DNA of 64,000 nucleotides from Photobacterium lutimaris (lineage in GTDB: Bacteria > Pseudomonadota > Gammaproteobacteria > Enterobacterales > Vibrionaceae): positions 992,001-1,056,000 of the forward strand of contig NZ_PYMH01000001.1 of NCBI RefSeq assembly GCF_003025555.1, read 5' to 3'. Shown here in pieces: positions 32,549 to 41,117 of the stretch; positions within the stretch are counted from its first letter, which is position 1; every line of letters begins with the position of its first letter. Made by a program: the position numbers and the translations under genes. A model generated the notes under the pieces. It saw nothing but the letters and a program-made list of their open reading frames with translations. It ran no database searches and was not told the DNA's origin.

Positions 32549-32608
32549 TCCAGATGATGAGTGTCCAGATGATGAGTGTCCAGATGATGACAGTGTCCAG
32601 ATGATGAG
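32549..32608. repeat. Tandem copies of the IS target sequence
   Basis: Four near-identical copies of TCCAGATGATGAG lie head to tail at 32549-32561, 32564-32576, 32579-32590 (last base missing) and 32596-32608, separated by TG/TGT or CAGTG. The last one is the left copy of the IS target duplication, and a single copy follows the right end of the IS. The rest of 32371-32548 after the LysR gene shows no gene. Confidence 0.8.
32593..32608. repeat. Left 16-bp target-site duplication
   Basis: GTGTCCAGATGATGAG lies immediately before the left IS end. The identical sequence at 34351-34366 lies immediately after the right end. Confidence 0.85.
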
Positions 32609-34350
32609 TGTCATTACTGAGGGAACATGACGGGATAAATACCAACCGATTCTGTCATGCTCCTATATTCTAGTTCTCATGTTACTCACTTGCCTTACAC
32701 GTCGATATTCATCGACTGTGATTTTTTAATCCTAAGTTCTCTAGTGTTGAGTTTTTCTTCCTTCCAGATGTTTTTAATCGTGCCGATACTCACGATGATG
32801 TCGTGCTGTTTTAACTCCTTCATTAGTTGCATTAATGTCGCATGAGGGTTCAGTAGCGTCAGCTCGATAATCTTGTCTTCTGCGTGCTCTGGTATGCGAT
32901 TCTTACTGCGCTTGAGGGGCTTATTGATGCGCTTTAACCCTATAGGCCCTTCCTCAGCCATTATTTTCTGATAGGTGTAAAGGGATTGGCGGGAGCAACC
33001 AAGGATACGGGCGGCTTTAGATATACTTCCAAGTTGTTCAACGAGCTCTAATGCTTCTATTTTCCGCTGAACCTCTTTGCCATATTCACTGCATTTGCGG
33101 GGCTCAGCGAGTTCCGTTATATCGAGCCTACGGTGGCCAAAATAGGCAGAGAATGTACCGTCGAACTGACAACGGATTTCTACCTGCTGGTTTACTATCG
33201 AATAACGGACGGGCGAGTCGATGACGTACATTTTGTTATCAAAGCTGAACGTGTGATCTCGCCGTATCTTGCGGTACTCTTTTTGCACACAGATCGTGTT
33301 GAGATCTAAATCATCAGGCAAACGCTTAAAGGCCGAGCGTACGCTTTTCGGCTCAACCATAACGTTTCTTGCCCAGTAGTTTGGAATGAACTCTTCCTGT
33401 AGATACCGGTTAGCACTTGCCATATCCGTGACCTTGTTTAGTCGAAGTTCAGGCACAAGCCGATCTTGGAAGGTATCGAAGGATCGCTCTATACGTCCCT
33501 TACCTTGGGGGGAGTTTGCGAAGATAATTTCTATACCGAGCTCCTCACAAGCACGCTGCATTTGCGAGAAGTTGCTGCGTTTGGGGCCGCCGAAGATACC
33601 GGCCCTATCAACATACAGCGTCTTGAACACGCCACGCTTTTCGATATATGCCCGCATTACTTTCATGCACCCTTCCGTGGTTTCAGACGGGAAAAACTCA
33701 GCATGGATATCACTGGTGGCATCATCAACGATGGCAATCAGGCAAGACCGTTCATCACCGAACCAGCGATGGGGGCTGCCATCCATTTGCAACATGAGCC
33801 CAGCCGATTCCATACGCTCACGGTACTTTCGGACTCGGCTTCTGCGTCGCTTGGCACGCTTCACGTGATGGATATCATGGGCCCACGACCGCAGGGTTTC
33901 ACGTTTAATTGAGAGTCCTTCATTCTTCGCCAGGAGCTCTGAGAGGTGCTGCAAGTTGAAGTCGTAATACTTGGTCTGGATGAGGTTTTGCACCTCTTTC
34001 TTGAGCGACTCTGGGATTTTATTCACGGGAGCACGGCCTTTGTTGCCATGAATAACGAATTGAATGCCTTCTTTCCGATAACGGTTCAAGTAACGCTCGA
34101 TTGTTCTGCGTGACTTGCTGAGCAAGGTTGCAGCGCTATTGATACTCATTCTGCCGTCGATAACTTTGGCAATAATATCGACAGTGAACTGGGATTTGGA
34201 ATCCATGTAGAACATCCTTAGCACCTTCTAAAGCTCCATTAATTACTTTAAAAGGTACGCTAATTGAGTTCCGTCAAATTCCCTCGGTAGTTATTGCAAT
34301 GACAAAGTCGCTTGGTAATTAAGGTACGACAGAATCGCTTGGTGATCACA
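32609..34350 (-). mobile_element. Complete IS1202-group (ISNCY) insertion sequence, 1742 bp
   Basis: The element is bounded by imperfect terminal inverted repeats (TGTCATTACTGAGGGA at 32609-32624 and TGTGATCACCAAGCGA read inward from 34350; 11 of 16 match) and flanked by perfect 16-bp direct repeats. Subterminal repeats of the form ACCAAnCGAnTnTGTC occur at 32641-32656 on the left and, in inverse orientation, at 34301-34316 and 34328-34343 on the right; they are probable transposase-binding sites. It carries one intact transposase gene on the minus strand. The length and the unusually long target duplication both fit the IS1202 group. The intact gene and perfect duplication suggest a fairly recent insertion. 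Confidence 0.88.
32695..34215 (-). CDS. IS1202-group (ISNCY) DDE transposase
   Basis: A 506-residue transposase with N-terminal helix-turn-helix units (MSINSAATLLSKSRRTIERYLNRYRKEG) and an rve-type DDE catalytic core. The first Asp is in LMLQMDGSPHRWFGDE, followed by LIAIVDDATSDI, a further Asp in TLYVDRAGIFG and the Glu in FANSPQGKGRIERSFDTFQDRLVPEL. These motifs are the signature of ISNCY/IS1202 transposases. Unusually, a further HTH-like segment (ISKAARILGCSRQSLYTYQKI) lies in the C-terminal third. The start is uncertain. ATG at 34215 has AGAAGGTG upstream and is chosen; ATG at 34206 or GTG at 34224 are alternatives. The gene appears intact. Confidence 0.9.
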   Translation of the reverse strand: MFYMDSKSQFTVDIIAKVIDGRMSINSAATLLSKSRRTIERYLNRYRKEGIQFVIHGNKGRAPVNKIPESLKKEVQNLIQTKYYDFNLQHLSELLAKNEGLSIKRETLRSWAHDIHHVKRAKRRRSRVRKYRERMESAGLMLQMDGSPHRWFGDERSCLIAIVDDATSDIHAEFFPSETTEGCMKVMRAYIEKRGVFKTLYVDRAGIFGGPKRSNFSQMQRACEELGIEIIFANSPQGKGRIERSFDTFQDRLVPELRLNKVTDMASANRYLQEEFIPNYWARNVMVEPKSVRSAFKRLPDDLDLNTICVQKEYRKIRRDHTFSFDNKMYVIDSPVRYSIVNQQVEIRCQFDGTFSAYFGHRRLDITELAEPRKCSEYGKEVQRKIEALELVEQLGSISKAARILGCSRQSLYTYQKIMAEEGPIGLKRINKPLKRSKNRIPEHAEDKIIELTLLNPHATLMQLMKELKQHDIIVSIGTIKNIWKEEKLNTRELRIKKSQSMNIDV

Positions 34351-34366
34351 GTGTCCAGATGATGAG
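34351..34366. repeat. Right 16-bp target-site duplication
   Basis: A perfect copy of GTGTCCAGATGATGAG directly after the right end of the IS. Confidence 0.85.
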
Positions 34367-34639
34367 CCTGGCATGAAGTTGGACAAAAGAGAGCCAGTTA
34401 CATTACTAAATTAGAGAACAACGGATTATCTAGGGTATTGCAAAACCACTAATCTGGAAGCCAAATTTCGTTAACTATTACATTACATCACATTACACAA
34501 GAACAACGTTGAAACTCTTCGGACACGATAGCGGCGAGTTGGAGGAAGAAAGGCTTCACTACACTGGTGAATGTGTCGTGCTATTCTTGAACGGCAACCC
34601 GCCTCGCTAGTTTCAGATCGAACTTGATTTGGATGTTGA
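34367..34639. other. Intergenic region with possible gene debris
   Basis: 273 bases between the IS and the LysR gene. On the plus strand a frame reads LKLFGHDSGELEEERLHYTG and continues ECVVLFLNGNPPR to a stop at about 34609. It has no plausible start and could be the remnant of a gene disrupted in the past. Nothing else is recognised. Confidence 0.3.
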
Positions 34640-35545
34640 TCAGGAGATAGAAGGTAAGGGAGAGGCAGACTCAAGAAGCAATTCATAAAAACGTTTTGTA
34701 GCAGGCCCCGTTTTTACCCCTTTAGGTAAAGTCAGATGCAATGGAACCTGATAGCCACTGCCATTTTCCACATTCAGCACAGTCAGTTTCTCACTGCCTC
34801 GGCTATCAACAATATGCTTAGGCAGCCTGCAATAACCCACACCCTGCTCTACCGCACCAAAGGCATGGTCGAAATTATCAACCGTAATGCGCTGACTCGA
34901 CTTCAACCAGCCCACATCTTTTTTCTCGCCCAGCTTTTCAACCGAGCCTAAATCTCTCACCACAATTTGTGGTAGCGACGAGAGCTGATTGAGCGATATA
35001 GACGTCGCCCTAGTTAACGGATGCGAACTCGCCACAACAGGCTCCATCTTGGTAAAACCAAAGGCTTCCGCAGGATAATTGGTTATGGGTAGATTAATGA
35101 TGGCAACATCGGCCAGTTCTTGAGTGACCATTTCAGTGGTCTTCGATAGCGATGTTTCTACCACTTGTATCGATGTACTGTTGTTCTCTGCCAGAAAATG
35201 AGCCATCGGCTTATAAAGGCGCTCAAGACAGCACAAATGATCAACTGCGACCACTATTTCAGACTCAACCCCCTTTGCTAACTGCTCACTGATCAGCTCA
35301 AGTTCTCGCGCTTGTTCCAGCATGCTGCTAGCCCTGCGCAATAACGCTTTACCGTCTTCAGATAACACCGCTCTGCGACCTTCAACCTGAACCAACGACA
35401 CACCCAGTTGATCTTCCAGTTTTCTCAACGAATAGATCAGCGTGGTATGGCTCTTATTCAGTTGCAATGCCGCAGCCTGAATGCTTCCAGCACGATCTAT
35501 CTCATGGAGTGTTTGCCATTGGTCGAGGGTGGTCTTTAATCTCAT
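34640..35545 (-). CDS. LysR-family transcriptional regulator
   Basis: A 301-residue LysR regulator: winged helix at about 5-65 (LDQWQTLHEIDRAGSIQAAALQLNKSHTTLIYSLRKLEDQLGVSLVQVEGRRAVLSEDG) and a substrate-binding domain from about 90. It is divergent from the YdhR-like gene at 35702 and the membrane-protein gene after it, which are its likely targets. The winged-helix sequence is diverged from the LysR gene at 31447, so the two are not recent duplicates. Ligand unknown. Confidence 0.88.
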   Translation of the reverse strand: MRLKTTLDQWQTLHEIDRAGSIQAAALQLNKSHTTLIYSLRKLEDQLGVSLVQVEGRRAVLSEDGKALLRRASSMLEQARELELISEQLAKGVESEIVVAVDHLCCLERLYKPMAHFLAENNSTSIQVVETSLSKTTEMVTQELADVAIINLPITNYPAEAFGFTKMEPVVASSHPLTRATSISLNQLSSLPQIVVRDLGSVEKLGEKKDVGWLKSSQRITVDNFDHAFGAVEQGVGYCRLPKHIVDSRGSEKLTVLNVENGSGYQVPLHLTLPKGVKTGPATKRFYELLLESASPLPSIS

Positions 35546-35701
35546 TGGTCTAAAATCCTGACAATTAATGGCAATATTATGAACTTTTCTGTCTATTTTT
35601 TAAAGGTAATATCTATCTAAACAGGCAATCAAGCCTCCTATGTTTTGCGATATGACCATGAGCCTCAGCGCAATACCAAGTATCTGTTTGGAGAAATAAC
35701 C

Positions 35702-36007
35702 ATGAAATTATTACAAGTCGATTTTGAATTTAACGGCCCATTTGGCGAAGATATGTCGAACGCACTCGTTGACCTAGCAAAGTCTATCAACAATGAACCA
35801 GGTATGATCTGGAAAATCTGGACAGAAAACCAAGCCGAAAAACTGGGTGGTGGCGTCTACCTTTTTGAAGACCAACTCAGTGCAGAGACTTACCTAGCAA
35901 TGCATAGCGCACGCTTAAAAGAGATGGGCGTGGATGAAGTTCGCGGCGTGATTTTTGACGTGAACCAGCCATTAACTACCATTAATAAAGGCCCAATCAA
36001 CGACTAA
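35702..36007 (+). CDS. YdhR-like ferredoxin-fold monooxygenase homologue
   Basis: A 101-residue protein (MKLLQVDFEFNGPFGEDMSN, then PGMIWKIWTENQAEKLGGGVYLFEDQLSAETYLAMHSARLKEMGVDEVRGVIFDVNQPL) with the dimeric alpha-beta-barrel pattern of the YdhR family, annotated as putative monooxygenases. The WKIWTEN and GGVYLFED segments are characteristic. The start at 35702 follows GGAGAAATAACC. An upstream in-frame start at 35645 lacks a ribosome site. It probably forms a unit with the membrane-protein gene 62 bases downstream, under the divergent LysR regulator. The enzymatic role is not established for the family. Confidence 0.82.
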   Translation: MKLLQVDFEFNGPFGEDMSNALVDLAKSINNEPGMIWKIWTENQAEKLGGGVYLFEDQLSAETYLAMHSARLKEMGVDEVRGVIFDVNQPLTTINKGPIND

Positions 36008-36069
36008 TTCAACCGTTCATTCCTGAGTGAAAATAGAAATAGCGAAAGGCACGAGAGAGACCAAATGTT

Positions 36070-36444
36070 ATGCACAATAAAACGTTTTTAAGCCTACACG
36101 GCATCATATACGCAGGGTTTGCCTTAGCGCTGTTTTTCTTACCCACTGTCTTATGGCCAATGTACGGCGTAGAGATCAATGATAAATACGCGTATTTTCT
36201 CTCTCAGCACACCAGTATCTTTCTTGGCGGCATCGCAGCGATAACTTGGTTATTACGAGATATTGAAGCGGGAATCAGCGCCAAAAAGCTCATCCTAGGT
36301 CTGGTTGTCACCAATATGCTTGGGGCGATCATCACACTGTATGCGGCTTTCACAGGTATCTTTGTTGGCTTTGGTTGGAGTGATCCTGCGTTTTTCCTTT
36401 CACTATCGGTACTGAGCGTGTTGCAGGTTCGTAAGCAAGTTTAA
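36070..36444 (+). CDS. Four-helix membrane protein, unknown function
   Basis: A 124-residue protein with four hydrophobic helices (about 8-28, 45-62, 74-95 and 100-118), short loops and a basic C-terminus (QVRKQV). The pattern HGIIYAGFALALFFLPTVLWPMYGV with a following long loop is often seen in small DoxX/DUF4345-like membrane proteins, but I cannot assign it firmly. It follows the YdhR-like gene and is followed by a terminator. Confidence 0.65.
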   Translation: MHNKTFLSLHGIIYAGFALALFFLPTVLWPMYGVEINDKYAYFLSQHTSIFLGGIAAITWLLRDIEAGISAKKLILGLVVTNMLGAIITLYAAFTGIFVGFGWSDPAFFLSLSVLSVLQVRKQV

Positions 36445-36472
36445 ACGGTTATTCAGTTCGGATAGCACAAAC

Positions 36473-36502
36473 AAAAAGCACTCGGTATATGCCGAGTGTT
36501 TT
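36473..36502 (+). terminator. Terminator of the YdhR-like unit
   Basis: The stem CACTCGG/CCGAGTG (extended by A-T pairs) with loop TATATG is followed by TTTT, 30 bases after the stop at 36444. Confidence 0.85.
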
Positions 36503-36735
36503 CGCATTCAACCATTTTATCAAGACCAAAGTTAAGTTCACTAAATAAGAGGTAACCTTGATGTCTGGCTTTGGCCTTTTAGCTCTCTTACTTAGGTGGT
36601 GCGTAAAGCCTGAACTTTATAGACATTACATGTATAAGAAAACTTAGGTCAAACCTCATACCGTAACTCGTGATGTAAATCGAACGAAACTCATTTCGGG
36701 GCACAAATAAGTCAAACTGAGGCTGACTTGAAGAT
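36503..36735. other. Intergenic region between convergent units
   Basis: 233 bases between two terminators. It contains one short plus-strand frame of 28 codons (36561-36647, MSGFGLLALLLRWCVKPELY...) that has AGAGGT five to six bases before its ATG. It may be a very small membrane-associated protein or chance. Nothing else was seen. Confidence 0.3.
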
Positions 36736-36764
36736 AAAAAAGGCGAACCGGATGGTTCGCCTTT
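36736..36764 (-). terminator. Terminator of the RND efflux operon
   Basis: The eleven-base stem AAAGGCGAACC/GGTTCGCCTTT with loop GGAT has A-rich sequence on its left, which gives T residues on the minus strand, 31 bases past the permease stop. Confidence 0.88.
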
Positions 36765-36794
36765 CGTTTTCTTGTCGCTACTATTTAAACTGGT

Positions 36795-39700
36795 TTAGCT
36801 CTCCACCCTAACCTTAAAAAATAGGGCGTAAAACAACGGAATAACCACCAGAGTTAAAACCGTTGCAAACAACAAGCCGAACATAATGGTCACAGCCATA
36901 CTCTTAAAAAACGGGTCAATAAGCAGTGGTGCCACACCCAAGATTGTCGTCAGTGCACCGAGCAGCACCGGCCTAGCCCTGCTTGTAGCCGCATCGATGA
37001 TCGCTAAATAAGGCGTTTTACCTTGCCCAATCTCCATGTCAGCCTGATCAACAAGGACAATTGCGTTTTTGACCATCATACCGATTAAGCTTAAGAAGCC
37101 GAGGATTGCCATAAACTCAAACGGAGTCTGGAAGACAATCAAACCTATAGCGACCCCAATAACCGCAAGTGGCGCAGTGAGCCAAATGACCAAGGGCTGA
37201 CGGATGGCATTAAACATAAAGATCACCGATAGGATCATTGCGGCAAAGCCATAAGGCGCTGAAATCACAAGACCTTCGTTGGCATCTTTTGACGCTTTAT
37301 ACTCCCCATACCAAATAAGCTCATAACCCGGCGGTAAATCAATGGCCTCAATGTGAGTTCGCACACCATTGAACGCATCCGCCGTCAACACGCCTGGAGC
37401 TGGATCACCTTGTACCAAAATGGTTGGCATACGGTTGATACGACGTAAAATTGCATCTTGCCACTGAACATTCACCGAATCGACCAATTGGCTCACTGGA
37501 ATAAAACCACCAGACGTTGAACTATAAACCTCGGTGTTTTCAACCGCACGTTGATGATTACGCTCATTTTCTGGCGAACGAACAACAATCGGGATTAAGT
37601 CATCTCCTTCACGGTATACACCCACATTTTGACCTGACAGCGTTTGTGCAATGGCTTGGTTGATCTCTTGTGTCGTTAATCCAAAGCGCTGAGCCTTTTC
37701 TGAAGAATATACCGGCCGCAACACAGGTACTTGCTCACGCCAGTCATCTTGTATCGCGATAATATTGCTATCGGCATGCATTATCGCTTTTGCTTGTTCG
37801 GCTAATTGGCGCAAAACATGGCTGTCTGGGCCTTTGAACCCGGCTTCAATTTTCTTGCCTCCGCCGCGGCCCAACATAAATTTCCAAACTTTTATCGACG
37901 CATCCGGGTACTTAGCGGCCAACTCACGTTGCAACTCAACTAACAAGGGTGCGATCTTGGTGTAATCATCGATATCAATCAACAACTGGCCATAACTGCT
38001 ATTACGTGCTTCCGGCGCATACGTAAGCATAAAGCGAAGGCCACCACCACCAATAAAGCTGCTGATGTTTGTCACCCCTTCTTTAGCACTCACATCTTGC
38101 TCAATATTGGCGACCAATTGCTCTGTTCGCCGAATATCGGAACCTTGAGGCAAATAAACATCAACCACAAACTGCGGCCGTTGCGACTCAGGCATAAATC
38201 CAGGTGGAACATACCGTAAGCTGTAAACCGCCGACGCTAGTAACACTAAAAGCATCAACACGGTAGAGATGCGATGTTGTAATACCCACATTAATACCGT
38301 TTTGTACACGGCCATCATCCGACTGGTACTAGCCTTCCCTTTCACCGCATTAACTCTTAAAAAGTCATAACACAACATTGGTGTCACGGTAACGGCAAAG
38401 ACCCAGCTCAAGAGCATGGAATAAAGAATGACCCAAAACAGCGAGCCGGCATATTCCCCCATATCTGACGGTGACAGTCCAATCGCACTGAAGGCAAAAA
38501 TACCCACGACAGTACCCCCCAGCAATGGCCATTTGGTCGCATCGACAACCTCTGACACTATCAGCTCTTTGTCTTGATCCGGTTCTTGTTGCAGGCGAAC
38601 CAAAATACCATCCGTAACCACAATCGCATTATCCACCAGCATACCCAGGGCGATAATCAAAGCACCCAATGAAATACGCTGCATCGCAATGTCTTCGATA
38701 AGCATGATACACAGTGTGCCCGCGACGGTAAGCAACAGCACAAAGCCGATGATTAAGCCTGACCGCAGCCCCATAAACAGCAGTAAGACGACAAAAACAA
38801 TTGCAACGGCGGCAATTAAGTTATCAATGAAGTTTGCGACCGAATCACGAACCGAATCAGACTGCATTGAGATAACGTGCAATTCCATCCCTATCGGGCG
38901 CTGACTCTCAAGTTCGGCCAATCGTTCTTTTACCGCATCCCCCATATCAACGACATTGCCACCGGTAACATTCGAGATACCAAGCCCCACGGCACGCTGA
39001 CCGTTGTAACGCATGAGCATACTTGCCGGCTCTTGATACCCACGCGTGACTTTGGCGATGTCGCCAAGGCGCATGACGGTATTGTCCTGCCCGACACCAA
39101 CCTGCAAATTTCGCAAATCATCAAAGGTACGGATGTTGGACACGGGAATAACGGGAATACGCATCTCTGACGTGTCAATAGCACCGGCGACTGTGACAAG
39201 GTTTTGCTTCTGCAGTACTTGGAATACCTGCTGAGCCGATACACCAAATGACGCTAGACGCTCACTGGAGATCTCAACAAAAATCGTTTCCTGACGTTCA
39301 GCCAACGTTGCTGTTTTCGCGACACCCGGCACGAGCACCAACTCACGGCGCAGACCATCGACATAATCTTGAAGTTGTTTGTCGCTAAAACCGTCACCTG
39401 TTACGGCAAAAAACAGCGCATACACATCGGCAAAGTCGTCATTCACTATCGAAGGCCCGGCTCCCGGCGGCAATTGGCGCTGAGCATCAGCTACCTTGCG
39501 CCGTAGCTTGTCCCATACCTGCTGTAACTCCGCACCGCTTTTTGCGAACTCAAGCTTAATTTCGACCGTCACTTCAGACATGCCCTGCTTCGAGACCGAC
39601 TTTACCTCCTTCAGTTCCTGTAAGGACTGGACAGCCCCTTCAATAACATCAGTAACTTCATCTGAGACTTCTTGCGCAGTAGCACCTGAATAAGCGGTAT

Positions 39701-39845
39701 TAATCACAGCCTGACGAATAATAAATTCAGGATCTTCAAATCGCCCCAACTTCAAATAGCTAATATAGCCACCTATCAGTATCAGGCCGATGAGAACCCA
39801 TACACTGGTGCGCTTAGCAAGCGTATAACGAGCAATATTCATCAC
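36795..39845 (-). CDS. RND-family efflux permease (inner-membrane pump)
   Basis: A 1016-residue AcrB-superfamily proton-driven pump with twelve membrane helices and two large periplasmic loops. Landmarks are MMNIARYTLAKRTSVWVLIGLILIGG at the start, FEDPEFIIRQAVINTAYSGATAQEVSDEVTDVIE, the helix 4 segment SLGALIIALGMLVDNAIVVTDGILVRL with its proton-relay Asp residues, and MAILGFLSLIGMMVKNAIVLVDQ in the second half. It belongs to the VexF/MexK-like branch found with a single adaptor and no outer-membrane channel gene nearby, so it probably uses a TolC encoded elsewhere. It overlaps the adaptor stop by four bases (ATGA). Confidence 0.92.
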   Translation of the reverse strand: MMNIARYTLAKRTSVWVLIGLILIGGYISYLKLGRFEDPEFIIRQAVINTAYSGATAQEVSDEVTDVIEGAVQSLQELKEVKSVSKQGMSEVTVEIKLEFAKSGAELQQVWDKLRRKVADAQRQLPPGAGPSIVNDDFADVYALFFAVTGDGFSDKQLQDYVDGLRRELVLVPGVAKTATLAERQETIFVEISSERLASFGVSAQQVFQVLQKQNLVTVAGAIDTSEMRIPVIPVSNIRTFDDLRNLQVGVGQDNTVMRLGDIAKVTRGYQEPASMLMRYNGQRAVGLGISNVTGGNVVDMGDAVKERLAELESQRPIGMELHVISMQSDSVRDSVANFIDNLIAAVAIVFVVLLLFMGLRSGLIIGFVLLLTVAGTLCIMLIEDIAMQRISLGALIIALGMLVDNAIVVTDGILVRLQQEPDQDKELIVSEVVDATKWPLLGGTVVGIFAFSAIGLSPSDMGEYAGSLFWVILYSMLLSWVFAVTVTPMLCYDFLRVNAVKGKASTSRMMAVYKTVLMWVLQHRISTVLMLLVLLASAVYSLRYVPPGFMPESQRPQFVVDVYLPQGSDIRRTEQLVANIEQDVSAKEGVTNISSFIGGGGLRFMLTYAPEARNSSYGQLLIDIDDYTKIAPLLVELQRELAAKYPDASIKVWKFMLGRGGGKKIEAGFKGPDSHVLRQLAEQAKAIMHADSNIIAIQDDWREQVPVLRPVYSSEKAQRFGLTTQEINQAIAQTLSGQNVGVYREGDDLIPIVVRSPENERNHQRAVENTEVYSSTSGGFIPVSQLVDSVNVQWQDAILRRINRMPTILVQGDPAPGVLTADAFNGVRTHIEAIDLPPGYELIWYGEYKASKDANEGLVISAPYGFAAMILSVIFMFNAIRQPLVIWLTAPLAVIGVAIGLIVFQTPFEFMAILGFLSLIGMMVKNAIVLVDQADMEIGQGKTPYLAIIDAATSRARPVLLGALTTILGVAPLLIDPFFKSMAVTIMFGLLFATVLTLVVIPLFYALFFKVRVES

Positions 39846-40948
39846 TTGTCCTCGTTATGTCCATTGCTCATGGGGCGGATTTCCATGCCGTCCTCTAAGC
39901 TTGCAGTACCCGCAACAACCACTTGTTCACCGGTAGTCAAATTTGCGGTGATCACGATGCGGTCACGACTTAGCGCACCAACCTCGACATAGCGCTTGCT
40001 AACAGTGTTATCAGCTGACACGACCCAAACAAATTGTTTACCTTGGTTATCAGGCACAATAGCAACAATGGGCAAGGTGAACGTTGAGTTTTGGTAGTGC
40101 CCACCAGATTCAACGGGGATCACTTTCACTGTCATTCCCGGTAAGACTCGATACCCTTGTAGATCACTGAAACCTAATACCACCGGATAAGTTTGACTGA
40201 TCGGATCGGCCTGAGTGGCGAACGTTTTCAATGAAAGATCAAATAAATGGTTTGGGATGGCGCTAATTTCCGCTTTCGCTTCAGTACCACTCACATTCGA
40301 TAGCATGACACTATCTGGGATGTGAATTACCACCTCCAAATTATCGATGTTGTGCAAGGTAAACACCGGGTTATTGGCTTGTACCTGCACGAAATTATCA
40401 ACAAAACGACGACCGATAATGCCATCGAATGGCGCTGTGATACGTGTGTAGTCCAACTGACGCTGTGCTTCGTCCCGACGGTTTTTCGCCAAACCATAGC
40501 GAGTTGTGATCTCATCTAATTGGCTTTTCGAAATCGCTTTGCTCTTGTCATATATCGCTTTAGCACGCAGGTATTCTGCTTCTGTGTTTTTCAGTTCGAT
40601 TTTCGACGAAGCAAGTGCTGTTGCTGCATCTCGTTCATCAAGACGAGCCAACAACTGTCCTTTTCGTACACGGTCGCCTTCGCTGACAAGCAACTCTGTC
40701 AATCGGCCACCAATTCGGAAAGAAAGATCAGCACGCTCAGCGGCACGGACAACGCCATTAAAACTAAGGCTATCGCTCCGTGTAGATGAGACAACTTCTA
40801 TCAGTGCCGGCCTGACTATAGGCTCGGCAACCGAAGAAACAACTTCCTGCCCGCAACCAACCAACGATACGCTCGCTACCGACAAGCCGACAGCTACTGC
40901 TAACAACTTCATCGCGCGTCCCGAAACGACTTTGTGCGTGTTTTTCAC
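39842..40948 (-). CDS. RND efflux periplasmic adaptor lipoprotein
   Basis: A membrane-fusion protein of about 368 residues with a lipoprotein signal (KLLAVAVGLSVASVSLVGC, lipobox L-V-G-C). The adaptor core runs SDSLSFNGVVRAAERADLSFRIGGRLTELLVSEGDRVRKGQLLARLDERD, a coiled-coil hairpin (ALASSKIELKNTEAEYLRAKAIYDKSKAIS), then LDYTRITAPFDGIIGRRFVDNFVQV and beta domains. It links the RND pump to an outer-membrane channel. I place the start at GTG 40948, which has GGAG six bases upstream. A TTG four codons earlier lacks a ribosome site, and ATG 40912 is possible. It is the first gene of the operon, divergent from the TetR gene. Confidence 0.88.
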   Translation of the reverse strand: MKNTHKVVSGRAMKLLAVAVGLSVASVSLVGCGQEVVSSVAEPIVRPALIEVVSSTRSDSLSFNGVVRAAERADLSFRIGGRLTELLVSEGDRVRKGQLLARLDERDAATALASSKIELKNTEAEYLRAKAIYDKSKAISKSQLDEITTRYGLAKNRRDEAQRQLDYTRITAPFDGIIGRRFVDNFVQVQANNPVFTLHNIDNLEVVIHIPDSVMLSNVSGTEAKAEISAIPNHLFDLSLKTFATQADPISQTYPVVLGFSDLQGYRVLPGMTVKVIPVESGGHYQNSTFTLPIVAIVPDNQGKQFVWVVSADNTVSKRYVEVGALSRDRIVITANLTTGEQVVVAGTASLEDGMEIRPMSNGHNEDK

Positions 40949-41048
40949 AGCATTCTCCAAATAGGAAAGTCAAGAATACGCCCCGAAAACGGAGCGTTTA
41001 AAATCTGTACAACGAATTCGGCGGATTCTAGTGCAGGATAAACACAAA

Positions 41049-41066
41049 GTAAACCCGTGAGTTTAC
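41049..41066. promoter_or_regulatory. Candidate TetR operator
   Basis: The palindrome GTAAAC-CCGTGA-GTTTAC lies between the divergent adaptor and TetR genes, 52-69 bases before the TetR start. Size and place suit a TetR dimer site controlling both directions. Confidence 0.55.
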
Positions 41067-41117
41067 CTTATGGCAATACGTTGCTAAACTCAGTGAAAAC
41101 CATCACGGAATGAATAG

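Noticed and set aside
32348..32614. 88-codon frame with repeated SSSGHSSSGH
   Set aside because: The repeated peptide is the tandem IS target read in frame; not a protein-coding gene.
27048..34366. A classical composite transposon
   Set aside because: Only one full IS is present, and the left copy is only an end fragment without a transposase, so a composite structure cannot be claimed.
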